NCBI GenBank assembly: GCA_902780935.1
Contig: CACZHP010000015.1
Coordinates: forward strand, 1 to 64,000
Length of the DNA stretch: 64,000 nucleotides
DNA from: an uncultured Bacteroidia bacterium
GTDB taxonomy: Bacteria > Bacteroidota > Bacteroidia > Bacteroidales > UBA932
Direction: 5' to 3'
Part shown: in pieces, positions 45,290-53,468 of the stretch
Position numbering within the stretch: the stretch's first letter is position 1
Layout of the letters: every line of letters begins with the position of its first letter
Notes under the pieces: generated by a model
What the model was told of the DNA's origin: nothing
Database searches by the model: none
What the model saw: only the letters and a program-made list of their open reading frames with translations
Translations under genes and position numbers: made by a program

Positions 45290-45850
45290 TTATTTAGCGG
45301 CGGCTGTCTTACCGGCCTTGCGGCGGAGCTGTTCACCGACGAACTTGATACCCTTGCCCTTATAAGGCTCAGGCTTGCGGAGAGAGCGGATCTTAGCCGC
45401 GACCTGACCGAGAAGCTGCTTGTCGTTGCTCCTGAGGATCAGGACAGGATTCTCACCCTTCTTGACGGCGGGGACCTCGGCGGTCACCTCGGGGGCGAGC
45501 ATAAGCTGGATGTCATGGGAGTAACCGAGCGAGAAAGTCAGGAGCTGTCCCTGAGCAGCCACGCGGTAACCGACGCCGACCAGTTCCTGCTTCTTCTCGA
45601 AACCATTGGACACGCCTTCCACCATGTTATGAACGAGAGCGCGGTAAAGACCGTGCATGGAGCGGTGCCTAGGCTGATCCGTAGGGCGCTCGAACTTGAT
45701 TTGATTGTCCTCAACGGTAACCTTGATGTCGGGATCGACCTTCTGGCAAAGCTCGCCGTGGGGGCCTTTAACCTTCAAAACGTTGCCAGGGAGGAGCTCG
45801 ACGCTCACCTTGTCCGGAAGGCTTACAGGCAATTTACCAATTCTTGACAT
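45290..45850 (-). CDS. rplF: 50S ribosomal protein L6
   Basis: 186 residues with the two L6 domains: MSRIGKLPVSLPDKVSVELL, and KQELVGVGYRVAAQGQLLTFSLGYSH; C-terminal SIRKPEPYKGKGIKFVGE-like end (RSLRKPEPYKGKGIKFVGEQ). Binds near the factor site of 50S. A short Ala-rich tail (RKAGKTAAAK) follows. Confidence 0.97.
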   Translation of the reverse strand: MSRIGKLPVSLPDKVSVELLPGNVLKVKGPHGELCQKVDPDIKVTVEDNQIKFERPTDQPRHRSMHGLYRALVHNMVEGVSNGFEKKQELVGVGYRVAAQGQLLTFSLGYSHDIQLMLAPEVTAEVPAVKKGENPVLILRSNDKQLLGQVAAKIRSLRKPEPYKGKGIKFVGEQLRRKAGKTAAAK

Positions 45851-45868
45851 TATTCTTTTCCTTTAATA

Positions 45869-46264
45869 TTAATAAACATAGCAGACAACCTCACCGCCGA
45901 CGTTCAGGCTCTTGGCCTCCTTGTCGGTGATGACTCCCTTCGATGTCGAAAGGACGGCGATGCCCAACCCGTTGAGGACCCTGGGCATGTTCTCCACATC
46001 AGCGTAAACACGCATACCGGGAGTGGACACGCGCTGGATCTTCTTGATGGCGGCCATCTTGGTCTGGGGGTGATACTTCAAAGCGATCTTGATAGTGTTG
46101 TAGGGAGCCCCCTCAACCACCTTGTAGCTGAGGATGTAGCCCTTCTCACAAAGGATCTTGGTGATGGCGACCTTCATCTTCGACGAAGGGATCTCCACGA
46201 CCTTCTTTCCCGCCAAGTAGGCGTTGCGGATCCTTGTTAGATAATCTGCAATTGGATCAGTCAT
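45869..46264 (-). CDS. rpsH: 30S ribosomal protein S8
   Basis: 131 residues: MTDPIADYLTRIRNAYLAG, RVSTPGMRVYADVENMPRVLNGLGIAVLSTSKGV and the C-terminal GGEVVCYVY. S8 binds 16S rRNA helix 21 and, in many bacteria, represses the spc operon through its own mRNA. The 83-base gap before it holds a hairpin that may be relevant (46289-46305). Confidence 0.97.
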   Translation of the reverse strand: MTDPIADYLTRIRNAYLAGKKVVEIPSSKMKVAITKILCEKGYILSYKVVEGAPYNTIKIALKYHPQTKMAAIKKIQRVSTPGMRVYADVENMPRVLNGLGIAVLSTSKGVITDKEAKSLNVGGEVVCYVY

Positions 46265-46288
46265 TTCTTTTTTGTTTTTAGATCGACG

Positions 46289-46305
46289 TCCCCACTGGGT
46301 GGGGA
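46289..46305 (-). repeat. Intercistronic hairpin between rpsN and rpsH
   Basis: Perfect 7-bp stem tccccac...gtgggga with a 3-base loop in the only sizeable gap (46265-46347) inside the cluster. No U-run directly follows (it is acgtcg, then t-rich some bases on). It could be an RNA-processing or S8-binding site, or a small relative of the GTGTCCCC-type elements elsewhere in the window; neither is shown. Confidence 0.45.
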
Positions 46306-46347
46306 GCGCCCGATATCCGATTGTTAATATAAATAAGTAGTAATAGT

Positions 46348-46617
46348 CTACCAGCTAGCTTTCTTGACACCCGGGATGAGACCGTTGCTGGCCATCTCGC
46401 GGAACTGGATCCTGCTGAGACCGAACTTCCTCATATAGCCTTTGGGACGGCCGGTGAGAGAGCAACGGTTATGCAGACGCACGGGAGAGGAGTTCTTGGG
46501 GAGCTTATCGAGAGCGGCCCAATCTCCGGCTTCCTTGAGAGCCTGCCTTTTCTCGGCATATTTGGCTACCATCTTCGCGCGCTTAACCTCGCGGGCTTTC
46601 ATTGATTCCTTTGCCAT
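46348..46617 (-). CDS. rpsN: 30S ribosomal protein S14
   Basis: 89 residues, zinc-free long form (no CxxC). [16 protein letters not shown], then [22 protein letters not shown] and [22 protein letters not shown]. Located between rplE and rpsH. Confidence 0.97.
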   Translation of the reverse strand: MAKESMKAREVKRAKMVAKYAEKRQALKEAGDWAALDKLPKNSSPVRLHNRCSLTGRPKGYMRKFGLSRIQFREMASNGLIPGVKKASW

Positions 46618-46622
46618 ATTCC

Positions 46623-47222
46623 TTAATTGTTATGTTTCTTGAAAGGAAGACCGAACTCGGCGAGAAGGGCGTGAGCCTCCTCATCGGACTTGGCCGTGGT
46701 GACGAATGTGATCTCCATACCATGGATACGGGGGTTCTTGTCGATGTCGACCTCGGGGAAGATGATCTGCTCCTTGAGACCGAGGGTGTAGTTGCCCCTG
46801 CCGTCCATCTTCTCGGCGATACCGTTGAAGTCCCTGATACGAGGGAGGGAGATGCGGACGAGCCTCTCGAGGAACTCGTACATCTTGACGTCGCGGAGAG
46901 TGACCTTCACACCGATGGGCATGCCCTTACGGAGACGGAAGTTGGAGACGTCCTTCCTGGAGTAGGTGAGGATAGCCTTCTGTCCGACGATCTTGGAGAG
47001 CTCCTCAGCGGCCTCCTCAACGAGCTTCTTGTCGGAGGTGGCGTCGCCGACTCCCTCATTGATCGTGATCTTCACGAGCTTGGGAACCTGCATGACAGTG
47101 GTGTAGGAGAAGCGCTTCATGAGCTTGTCAACAATCTCCTCTTTGTAAACCTTCTTGAGGGAAGGGACATAATCCTTGGGAAGTTCCTGAACTTCCACGG
47201 GCTTTGCTGCTTTCTTCGCCAT
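46623..47222 (-). CDS. rplE: 50S ribosomal protein L5
   Basis: 199 residues from the ATG at 47222 ([20 protein letters not shown]). A longer reading would overlap rplX and is unlikely. Diagnostic: [43 protein letters not shown]-like [14 protein letters not shown], and [20 protein letters not shown]. Binds 5S rRNA. Starts one base after the rplX stop. Confidence 0.96.
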   Translation of the reverse strand: MAKKAAKPVEVQELPKDYVPSLKKVYKEEIVDKLMKRFSYTTVMQVPKLVKITINEGVGDATSDKKLVEEAAEELSKIVGQKAILTYSRKDVSNFRLRKGMPIGVKVTLRDVKMYEFLERLVRISLPRIRDFNGIAEKMDGRGNYTLGLKEQIIFPEVDIDKNPRIHGMEITFVTTAKSDEEAHALLAEFGLPFKKHNN

Positions 47223-47223
47223 A

Positions 47224-47541
47224 TTACTTGATCTCCTCTCCTGATTTCTTTGCGTAACGGATCTTCTTGCCGTCAACAACCTTGTAACCTACTCTGGTAG
47301 GCTTGTTGGTGGACGGGTCGATGAGCTGGAGATTGGAGATGTGGACTCCCGCCTCCTGCTTGATGATACCACCCTGCGGATGAGCCGCATTGGGTTTGGT
47401 GTGCTTGCTGACGACATTGACACCCTCGACGATCACGCGATCCTTGGCAGGGATGACAGTCAGGACCTTTCCGGTCTTGCCTTTGTCGTTGCCGGCGTTG
47501 ACATACACTGTGTCACCTTTCTTGATATGTAACTTTTTCAT
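47224..47541 (-). CDS. rplX: 50S ribosomal protein L24
   Basis: 105 residues from the ATG at 47541 ([21 protein letters not shown]); the upstream extension overlaps the rplN end and lacks family similarity. KOW motif: [20 protein letters not shown]. Assembly initiator of 50S. Confidence 0.96.
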   Translation of the reverse strand: MKKLHIKKGDTVYVNAGNDKGKTGKVLTVIPAKDRVIVEGVNVVSKHTKPNAAHPQGGIIKQEAGVHISNLQLIDPSTNKPTRVGYKVVDGKKIRYAKKSGEEIK

Positions 47542-47554
47542 GATTCTCGTTGGA

Positions 47555-47920
47555 TTAAAGGACCTCAGGTGCCAGTGAGACAATCTTCATGTAATTCTCG
47601 CGGAGTTCCCTGGCCACGGGGCCGAAAATACGGGTGCCGCGAAGCTCGCCGGCGTTGTTCAAAAGAACGCAAGCGTTATCGTCGAAACGGATATAAGAAC
47701 CGTCCGGCCTGCGGATTTCCTTCTTGGTGCGGACGACAACGGCCTTTGAGACAGTACCCTTCTTGGCGTCGCCGCTGGGGATGGCGCTCTTGATCGCAAC
47801 CACGATCTGGTCGCCCACTGTCGCATACCTATGATGCGTACCGCCAAGCACGCGGATGCAAAGGACTTCCTTGGCTCCACTGTTGTCGGCAACCTGTAAA
47901 CGTGTTTCCTGCTGTATCAT
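47555..47920 (-). CDS. rplN: 50S ribosomal protein L14
   Basis: 121 residues: [43 protein letters not shown] and [14 protein letters not shown]. Standard L14, at the 30S/50S interface. Two bases after rpsQ. Confidence 0.98.
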   Translation of the reverse strand: MIQQETRLQVADNSGAKEVLCIRVLGGTHHRYATVGDQIVVAIKSAIPSGDAKKGTVSKAVVVRTKKEIRRPDGSYIRFDDNACVLLNNAGELRGTRIFGPVARELRENYMKIVSLAPEVL

Positions 47921-47922
47921 AA

Positions 47923-48177
47923 CTATTTGACTTTTTCTACGATTTCAACTAATCTCCACCTCTTGGTCGCGCTCAAAGGACGGGTCTCCATGATACGCAC
48001 GGTATCGCCCTCGTCGCACTCGTTCTTGTCATCCTGAGCGACGAACTTGGTCGACTGCTTGATGAACTTGCCGTAGAGAGGGTGCTTCTTCCTGGTCTCG
48101 ACCCTGACAACGATGGTCTTGTCCATCTTGTTGCTGACCACTACGCCGATTCTTTCCTTACGAAGATTTCTTTCCAT
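47923..48177 (-). CDS. rpsQ: 30S ribosomal protein S17
   Basis: 84 residues: [36 protein letters not shown] and [23 protein letters not shown]. The OB-fold S17 core is complete. Lies between rpmC and rplN. Confidence 0.98.
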   Translation of the reverse strand: MERNLRKERIGVVVSNKMDKTIVVRVETRKKHPLYGKFIKQSTKFVAQDDKNECDEGDTVRIMETRPLSATKRWRLVEIVEKVK

Positions 48178-48184
48178 GATTCTA

Positions 48185-48382
48185 TTATTTCTGGTCTTTT
48201 TCTTTTTCAGCGAGGATAGTGATCATGCGAGCTATATCCTTTCTGACTTTCTTGAATTCCGATGTGTTCTCCAATGGAGAGACAGCGTGGTTGAGCCTCA
48301 TTGTGTCAAGCCTGTTCTTCTCGACCTGGATGCGGTCCTTCAGGTCCGCCACAGACATCTCACGTACTTCAGATGTTTTCAT
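48185..48382 (-). CDS. rpmC: 50S ribosomal protein L29
   Basis: 65 residues, two helices: [19 protein letters not shown], then [24 protein letters not shown]. Binds near the peptide exit tunnel. Follows rplP by 22 bases. Confidence 0.97.
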   Translation of the reverse strand: MKTSEVREMSVADLKDRIQVEKNRLDTMRLNHAVSPLENTSEFKKVRKDIARMITILAEKEKDQK

Positions 48383-48404
48383 TTCTTATCTTCTCCATTA
48401 AATA

Positions 48405-48809
48405 TTATTCAACATAATCCCTGCGGACGACGAACTTGGTCGCGATGGGGAGCTTGTGGGATGCGAGACGCATGGCCTCCTTCGCGGTGGCGAGAGACAC
48501 TCCGTCAGCCTCAAAGAGGATGCGGCCGGGAGTCACGGGAGCGACGAATCCCTGGGGATCACCCTTACCCTTACCCATACGGGTGTCAAGAGGCTTCTTG
48601 GTGAAAGGCTTCACAGGGAATATCCTGATCCAGATCTGACCTTCACGGTTCATGTGACGGGAGATAGCCTGACGGGCAGACTCAATCTGCTGCGCGGTGA
48701 TCCAGCAATTCTCGAGGGTCTTGAGACCGAAGGAACCGAACGCGAGCTGATTGCCCCTCTGGGCCATTCCCTTCATCACGTTCTTCTGTTCCCTTCTGGG
48801 TTGTAACAT
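48405..48809 (-). CDS. rplP: 50S ribosomal protein L16, first gene of the cluster here
   Basis: 134 residues, somewhat short (family about 136-144). Core motifs intact: [80 protein letters not shown]. The N-terminus reads [15 protein letters not shown], where the family normally has about five more residues (a basic stretch such as 'TKFRR') before the MKG segment. In nearly all bacteria rpsC lies directly upstream; here the next upstream gene is divergent DUF4294. A consensus promoter sits about 90 bases before the ATG. So the S10 cluster is split at this gene. Confidence 0.95.
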   Translation of the reverse strand: MLQPRREQKNVMKGMAQRGNQLAFGSFGLKTLENCWITAQQIESARQAISRHMNREGQIWIRIFPVKPFTKKPLDTRMGKGKGDPQGFVAPVTPGRILFEADGVSLATAKEAMRLASHKLPIATKFVVRRDYVE

Positions 48810-48852
48810 TGCCGTATTACTTTAAATAAATATTCAAACTTTCCAAGTCGTT

Positions 48853-48879
48853 GATTATTAAGGATTTAGCCTAATAATC
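48853..48879 (-). promoter_or_regulatory. Hairpin in the presumed rplP leader
   Basis: gattatta (48853-48860) pairs with taataatc (48872-48879) across an 11-base loop. It lies between the predicted transcription start and the rplP ATG, so it could be a leader structure used for feedback control by a ribosomal protein. The stem is AT-rich and modest. Confidence 0.4.
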
Positions 48880-48896
48880 CCCGGATTTTGGGACTG

Positions 48897-48926
48897 CAAA
48901 TTTAGTAAAAAATAATGGATTTCAAA
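48897..48926 (-). promoter_or_regulatory. Promoter of the ribosomal cluster at rplP
   Basis: Minus strand: TTTG (48923-48926), 18-base spacer, TAAATTTG (48897-48904). It matches the Bacteroidetes consensus and gives a leader of about 80 bases before rplP. The -33 box lies in a small palindrome (tttcaaa...tttgaaa, 48920-48938). The remainder of 48810-49108 (299 bases, AT-rich) shows no coding potential. Confidence 0.7.
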
Positions 48927-49108
48927 CATTATTTGAAATATTTTTTAACTTTTTCGACCATGGATTTTTACAAAGAAACAGGTAATTATCAGCGACTTAT
49001 GTTTAAGCGACAAAATTTTAATCCCACGTTTTCGACATTGCCCGCGGGAGCCTAATTTTATGGCACGAAATTTTCGGGAAAATTGGGACTTGAAAGATCT
49101 GTGAGGTG

Positions 49109-49816
49109 ATGGACAAGACCAAGGTGCTCCTTTTCTTCATAACCCTCGCCGCGGGACTACTCGCGGCGACCCTTTCCCGCGCCCAGGAGGTGTCGGGACC
49201 TCCCGTCCCGCCAGCCAGGACGGGGGCGGCCTACATGGGTTACCGGGTGGAAAAAGGAGACACGGTCTACTATGACAGCATAAACCCAGTCTGGGTGTTC
49301 CCAAGGGGCAGGAGGGGCAAAAGCGACCTGAAGAGCTACTACCGACTCGTGTACAATTTCAATAAGGTGTACCCGTACGCTCTCCTGGCTAAGGACCTCA
49401 CCATGCAGGTGGACGACCACATCGCCCAGAACAGCCTCAGGCGCAGGAAGAAGGAGAAATACATCAGCCAGATGCAGAAAGAGCTGTTCGAATCTTACGA
49501 GAAACCCCTGAAAAACATGAGCATCTCCCAAGGAAGGTTGCTCATAAAGCTGATAGACAGGGAGATCGGCAAGTCCTCCTACAAGATTATCAAAGACTAC
49601 AAGAGCGGGATCACCGCCGGCTTCTGGCAAGGGGTGGCGAAGATATTCGGGAACGACCTGAAGAGCTCATACGACCCCAAAGGGGACGACAAGATGACTG
49701 AATACCTTGTCGAGAAATGGAGGATGGGCGAGTTCGACGCCCTGTACTACTCGATATTCTGGGAAATGCCCAAGCACCCGGAAATCCGGTCGAAGACAAT
49801 AAAATTCGAGGACTGA
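49109..49816 (+). CDS. DUF4294 exported protein
   Basis: 235 residues from the ATG at 49109 (a GTG one codon earlier is possible; gtgagg precedes). Signal peptide ends SRAQ. The DUF4294 block is GYRVEKGDTVYYDSINPVWVFPRGRR and YYRLVYNFNKVYPYALLAK, followed by LLIKLIDREIGKSSYKIIKDYKSGITAGFWQGVAKIFG. Function of this Bacteroidetes family is unknown. Its 3' end overlaps the end of lpxH on the other strand by 70 bases. Confidence 0.85.
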   Translation: MDKTKVLLFFITLAAGLLAATLSRAQEVSGPPVPPARTGAAYMGYRVEKGDTVYYDSINPVWVFPRGRRGKSDLKSYYRLVYNFNKVYPYALLAKDLTMQVDDHIAQNSLRRRKKEKYISQMQKELFESYEKPLKNMSISQGRLLIKLIDREIGKSSYKIIKDYKSGITAGFWQGVAKIFGNDLKSSYDPKGDDKMTEYLVEKWRMGEFDALYYSIFWEMPKHPEIRSKTIKFED

Positions 49817-50505
49817 TTGTTCACCCAGTCTCTCAGGACCATAAGCCTGGCTCCTGTCGGGAGTTTCATGTCCACCCGGGTGTGGAAGTGGCCGAATATG
49901 AAATAATCCACCTTGGTGTTCCTGGAATATTTCAAAGCGAACTTGTAAAGGGGCTCCTCCTCTCCCTTGAAGTGGTATTCCTCATTCCTCGCCAGGCGGC
50001 TGCCTTTGGACCACCCGGTGCCGATCCTGAAAGCCAGGGTAGGATGTATCAGCGAGCTGAACATCTTCTGGCAGAACCTGTTGCGGAAAAGCCACCGCAT
50101 GAGCTTATAGCTGAGATTCCCAGGACCCAGGCCATCCCCGTGGCCAAGGCAGAAGACCTTCCCACCAAACTCCATGAGGTAAGGCTGCTGGAGTATCTTG
50201 ATCCCCATGTCTGAGAAATAGTGGTAGCACCAGATGTCGTGGTTCCCCTGGAAGAAAAACACCTCCACACCGGCATCCATCAGACCCATGAGAGCCGAGA
50301 AGACCTTTACATATCCCTTCGGGACAAGGTCCCTGTACTCGTACCAGAAATCCCAGATGTCCCCGAGCATGTAAAGGGCTTTGGCCCTGTCCTTTGGGAT
50401 GGATTCCAGAAAACGGACGAACCGTTCCTCACGGCCCGAGGGATCGGCCACATCGAGTCCGAGGTGGACATCCGAGACGAAATAGACCAAGCTCCTCTCC
50501 CCCAT
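49747..50505 (-). CDS. lpxH: UDP-2,3-diacylglucosamine diphosphatase LpxH
   Basis: 252 residues. Lipid A pathway: cleaves UDP-2,3-diacylglucosamine to lipid X. All calcineurin-type metal motifs are present: SDVHLG (residues about 11-16), GDIWDFWYEY (47-56), GNHDIW, LGHGDGLG and FGHFHTRVD. Last gene of ftsX-DUF3098-uppP-lpxH; starts one base after the uppP stop. Its last 23 codons overlap the convergent DUF4294 gene. Confidence 0.95.
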   Translation of the reverse strand: MGERSLVYFVSDVHLGLDVADPSGREERFVRFLESIPKDRAKALYMLGDIWDFWYEYRDLVPKGYVKVFSALMGLMDAGVEVFFFQGNHDIWCYHYFSDMGIKILQQPYLMEFGGKVFCLGHGDGLGPGNLSYKLMRWLFRNRFCQKMFSSLIHPTLAFRIGTGWSKGSRLARNEEYHFKGEEEPLYKFALKYSRNTKVDYFIFGHFHTRVDMKLPTGARLMVLRDWVNNQSSNFIVFDRISGCLGISQNIE

Positions 50506-50506
50506 C

Positions 50507-51409
50507 TCAAGCGAAGATGAATATCAAGACGGACACGACAAGGCAATATAGGGCGAACCAGCCGAGTTTGGAACGTCTGACAAGGGCGACCATAGCCTTG
50601 CAGGCGAAGAGGCCAGCCAGGAAGGCCGCGATGAAGCCAACGGCAAGGCAGACCGGACTCAATCCGCCGCCGAGCTCGGCATGGCCGGTCGCGGCTTTCA
50701 AGACATCAAGAGCCTGCTCGCCGATGATGGGGACAAGCACCATGAGGAAGGAAAACTGGGCAATCACCTCCCTTCTGACTCCGCAAAGAAGCCCGGTGGC
50801 GATCGTCGTGCCGGAGCGGGAGAGTCCGGGAGCCACGGCCAGAGCCTGGCCTATTCCAACCACAAAGGCCTGCCAATAGTTGATTCCGTTTCTGACAGGG
50901 CTTTCCCCGACAGGAGAGGTGTCCCCGGAGCTCCCTACGCTTCGCGCCCTATCCGGGTAAATGTCCGCTCCGGGGACACCTCTCCTGCCGGAACGCACGC
51001 CGGAACCGTTTCCGAAGAAATCGGAGAGAAGCAGCAGGGCGGCGGTGACGAGGAGACAGACAGCCACAGTGGTCAGGCTGTCGCCAAAAAGAGCCTCCAC
51101 CTGATCCTTCAGCAGGAACCCGACCAGGGCCACCGGGATCATCGAGACAATGATCTTGAAGATATAGTCCGTCTCTTCGTTATACTTGAACTTGAAGAAT
51201 CCGGAAAAGAGCTTGCATATCGGCTTCCAGAAAACCACGATCGTGCTCAGCACTGTAGCCAGATGGACTGTCACAGTGAAATCCAGGAAACCTTCCCCAT
51301 CGACTCCCAACAGCTCCTTGACGATCATCAGGTGACCGCTGGAGCTGACAGGCAGGAACTCGGTGAGCCCCTGTACTATTCCCAAAAGGAGAGCTTGCAG
51401 CCAATTCAT
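50507..51409 (-). CDS. uppP: Undecaprenyl-diphosphatase UppP with an in-frame insertion
   Basis: 300 residues, about 30 more than most homologues. Recycles the undecaprenyl lipid carrier for peptidoglycan and O-antigen synthesis. Catalytic motifs: QGLTEFLPVSSSGHL (residues 13-27) and APGLSRSGTTIATGL (193-207). Between them, residues about 139-170 (RSGRRGVPGADIYP onward to VGES) replace a short loop and are encoded by a perfect palindromic element (50907-50991). The frame is preserved and both active-site motifs are intact. Encoded between DUF3098 and lpxH. Confidence 0.95.
   Translation of the reverse strand: MNWLQALLLGIVQGLTEFLPVSSSGHLMIVKELLGVDGEGFLDFTVTVHLATVLSTIVVFWKPICKLFSGFFKFKYNEETDYIFKIIVSMIPVALVGFLLKDQVEALFGDSLTTVAVCLLVTAALLLLSDFFGNGSGVRSGRRGVPGADIYPDRARSVGSSGDTSPVGESPVRNGINYWQAFVVGIGQALAVAPGLSRSGTTIATGLLCGVRREVIAQFSFLMVLVPIIGEQALDVLKAATGHAELGGGLSPVCLAVGFIAAFLAGLFACKAMVALVRRSKLGWFALYCLVVSVLIFIFA
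50907..50991. repeat. Palindromic element inserted in uppP (copy B)
   Basis: Arms caggagaggtgtccccggag (50911-50930) and its exact reverse complement (50968-50987), 20 bp perfect, extended by three more pairs after one mismatch. The 37-base centre contains cgcttcgcg. The core gtgtcccc/ggggacac is shared with copies A and C. It encodes about 28 residues of UppP that homologues lack. Confidence 0.85.
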
Positions 51410-51410
51410 C

Positions 51411-51659
51411 TCACTTCTTGCTATCCTCCGCCTCAGCGGGACGCCTCATGATGGCTATAATCACTATCACGACTCCGCATATTATGACCACGGGAGCCGC
51501 CACAAGCCTGCGGAAATCGAACATCGCCCAATTGAAGACCTGCGGATCCTTGACCCCTCCGCCCATCATCAGGATGAAGCCGGCCAGCATGACAAGGAAT
51601 CCCATCAGGATCCAGCGGAGCCCCTTCCTGGTTATAGCCATCTTTGTGTTATCTGCCAT
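51411..51659 (-). CDS. DUF3098 small membrane protein
   Basis: 82 residues with two membrane helices (GLRWILMGFLVMLAGFILMMGGG and LVAAPVVIICGVVIVIIAI), and the family signature 'DPQVFNWAMFDFRRLVAAPV'. Unknown role; in Bacteroidetes it is regularly found between ftsX and uppP, as here, suggesting a link to the cell envelope or division. Confidence 0.85.
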   Translation of the reverse strand: MADNTKMAITRKGLRWILMGFLVMLAGFILMMGGGVKDPQVFNWAMFDFRRLVAAPVVIICGVVIVIIAIMRRPAEAEDSKK

Positions 51660-51677
51660 ATCTGAAACTATTCAATA

Positions 51678-52556
51678 TCAATAATATAATTCGTCCTTCG
51701 GGAGTGAGACCAGCTTACCCACCACAAGATAGGTGCTGACAAAGCAGATCACCACGCCGCTGACAACGACTATCCCCAACACGACAAGCAGCAGGTCGAG
51801 ACTGAACACCTCGAAAAGCTGCGAGACTTCCCGCCTGACTATGAACAGCGCCCCAAGCAGCATCAGGATAGCCAGCAGTGCCGAGAAAAGCCCCTGGAAT
51901 ATGGACTGGCCCAGGAAAGGTCCCCGGATGAAGGACTTGGTGGCTCCGACAAGTTTCATCGTGTGGATGGTGAAACGCTTGGAGAACACATTGAGTCTCA
52001 CGGTGTTGTTTATCAGGACAAAGGAGATGAACAGAAGCAGGGCCACGAACACGGCGAGGACCAGGGAGATCTTCGCCAGATTGGTGTTCAGCTTGTCGAC
52101 AAGGGACTTCTGGTACACTACTTCCTCCACGAGCGGGGATCCGGCGATCTCCTTCCTAACGACCTCCAGGCTGTCAGAGCTGACATATTCAGCCTTCAAA
52201 TTGACATCGATGGACACTGGGATCGGAGCGGTCTCGAAGACATTAAGGAAATCATTCCCAAGCATGTCGGCCATCTCCTTGGTGCCCTCAGCCTTGGAGA
52301 CAAACCTCGTCCCCTTGATATAAGGCCGAGCATCCAGCGAGGTCGCGAATTCCATGGCATCGTCCTCAGACACATCTTGTTTCATGAGCACTGATATCTG
52401 GACATTCTCCTTGAAATAATCCGACACGCTCTTGGCGTTGACCAGCAGAAGACTGGCCACACCGACAAGGAAAAGCACCAAGGTGATGCTTATCACACTC
52501 GAGATCCAGGCCCCCGCCAGCCTTCTCTTTATCAATCTATTCTCACCTGCAGACAT
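51678..52556 (-). CDS. ftsX: Cell division protein FtsX-like permease
   Basis: 292 residues. N-terminal helix SVISITLVLFLVGVASLLLV, a periplasmic domain (about 45-165) with YFKENVQISVLMKQDVSEDDA and DVNLKAEYVSSDSLEVVRKEI, and three C-terminal helices starting LVLAVFVALLLFISFVLINNTVRLNVF-like pattern, with MKLVGATKSFIRGPFL between. Works with the ATPase FtsE to activate cell-wall hydrolases; ftsE is not adjacent in the window. First gene of the ftsX-DUF3098-uppP-lpxH operon. Confidence 0.92.
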   Translation of the reverse strand: MSAGENRLIKRRLAGAWISSVISITLVLFLVGVASLLLVNAKSVSDYFKENVQISVLMKQDVSEDDAMEFATSLDARPYIKGTRFVSKAEGTKEMADMLGNDFLNVFETAPIPVSIDVNLKAEYVSSDSLEVVRKEIAGSPLVEEVVYQKSLVDKLNTNLAKISLVLAVFVALLLFISFVLINNTVRLNVFSKRFTIHTMKLVGATKSFIRGPFLGQSIFQGLFSALLAILMLLGALFIVRREVSQLFEVFSLDLLLVVLGIVVVSGVVICFVSTYLVVGKLVSLPKDELYY

Positions 52557-52643
52557 CCGCTAGTTCCTTCAAATCAGGTTCAAATATAGTGAATTATCAA
52601 AATATGAAAAAAAATTCTTACCTTCGCGATACAATTAATTAAT

Positions 52644-53468
52644 ATGGGAAATCCCGTCAACAAAGTCTTGTTCGTCAATTCGGAGATCATGCCGTTTCTC
52701 CCTGAGAGTCCGATCGCGAAGATCGGACGCTACCTGCCGCAGGGCATCCAGGAGAGGAAAAAACAGATCAGGGCTTTTATGCCCCGCTACGGGTGTATCA
52801 ACGAAAGGAAGAACCAGTTGCACGAGGTTATCAGGCTCTCCGGCATGAATATTATCATCGGGGATGTGGACAGGACACTGGTGATAAAGGTCGCCTCCAT
52901 CGCGGCCGCCAGGATCCAGGTCTATTTCATCGACAACGACGACTTCTTCCGTCGCAAGCATCTCGCTTTCGACCAGGACGGGAAGTTCTTCGATGACAAT
53001 GGCCAAAGGGCCATATTCTTCGCCAGGGGCGTGCTCGAAACGGTCAAGAAACTGCGCTGGGCCCCGGATGTGATCCATTGCCAAGGATGGATATCCCACC
53101 TGGTTCCCCTCTTCCTGAAGAAAGTCTATTACGGGGATCCCATTTTCGCCGGAAGCAAAGTCGTCACCTCGCTATACAACGAGATCCCGTCCGAGGTTTT
53201 CTCTCAGACATTCAAGGACACAGTTCCTTTCGGAGGCATCAAGCCCTCGGACGTGTCCCTCCTGGAGACCCCCACTGGCATAAATCTTGCGGAAATGGCT
53301 GCCTTGTATTCGGACGGTGTCATTTTCGGCGCCCCCGATCTGGATGAGGGTCTGGTCAAGTACTGCGAGGGACTTAAGATCCCGACCCTTCCCTACAACG
53401 GAGATTCGATCTCGGACGGCAGCTACATCGACGAATACGACAGTTTTTATCAACAGCTGCAGCAGTAA
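52644..53468 (+). CDS. Glycogen/starch synthase-like protein, N-terminal GT5 domain only
   Basis: 274 residues. Matches only the first half of glycogen synthase (GT-B fold): KVLFVNSEIMPFLPESPIAKIGRYLPQGI, and WAPDVIHCQGWISHLVPLFLKK. The nucleotide-binding C-terminal half is missing and the usual KTGGL motif near the start reads SPIAKIG, so it is not expected to be an active synthase. This short form is a regular Bacteroidetes gene next to DUF4270. The stop codon abuts the DUF4270 ATG, so the pair is one operon; role unknown. Confidence 0.8.
   Translation: MGNPVNKVLFVNSEIMPFLPESPIAKIGRYLPQGIQERKKQIRAFMPRYGCINERKNQLHEVIRLSGMNIIIGDVDRTLVIKVASIAAARIQVYFIDNDDFFRRKHLAFDQDGKFFDDNGQRAIFFARGVLETVKKLRWAPDVIHCQGWISHLVPLFLKKVYYGDPIFAGSKVVTSLYNEIPSEVFSQTFKDTVPFGGIKPSDVSLLETPTGINLAEMAALYSDGVIFGAPDLDEGLVKYCEGLKIPTLPYNGDSISDGSYIDEYDSFYQQLQQ

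Noticed and set aside
46265-46347. Possible small gene between rpsN and rpsH
   Set aside because: No frame with a plausible start and length; only a hairpin is present.
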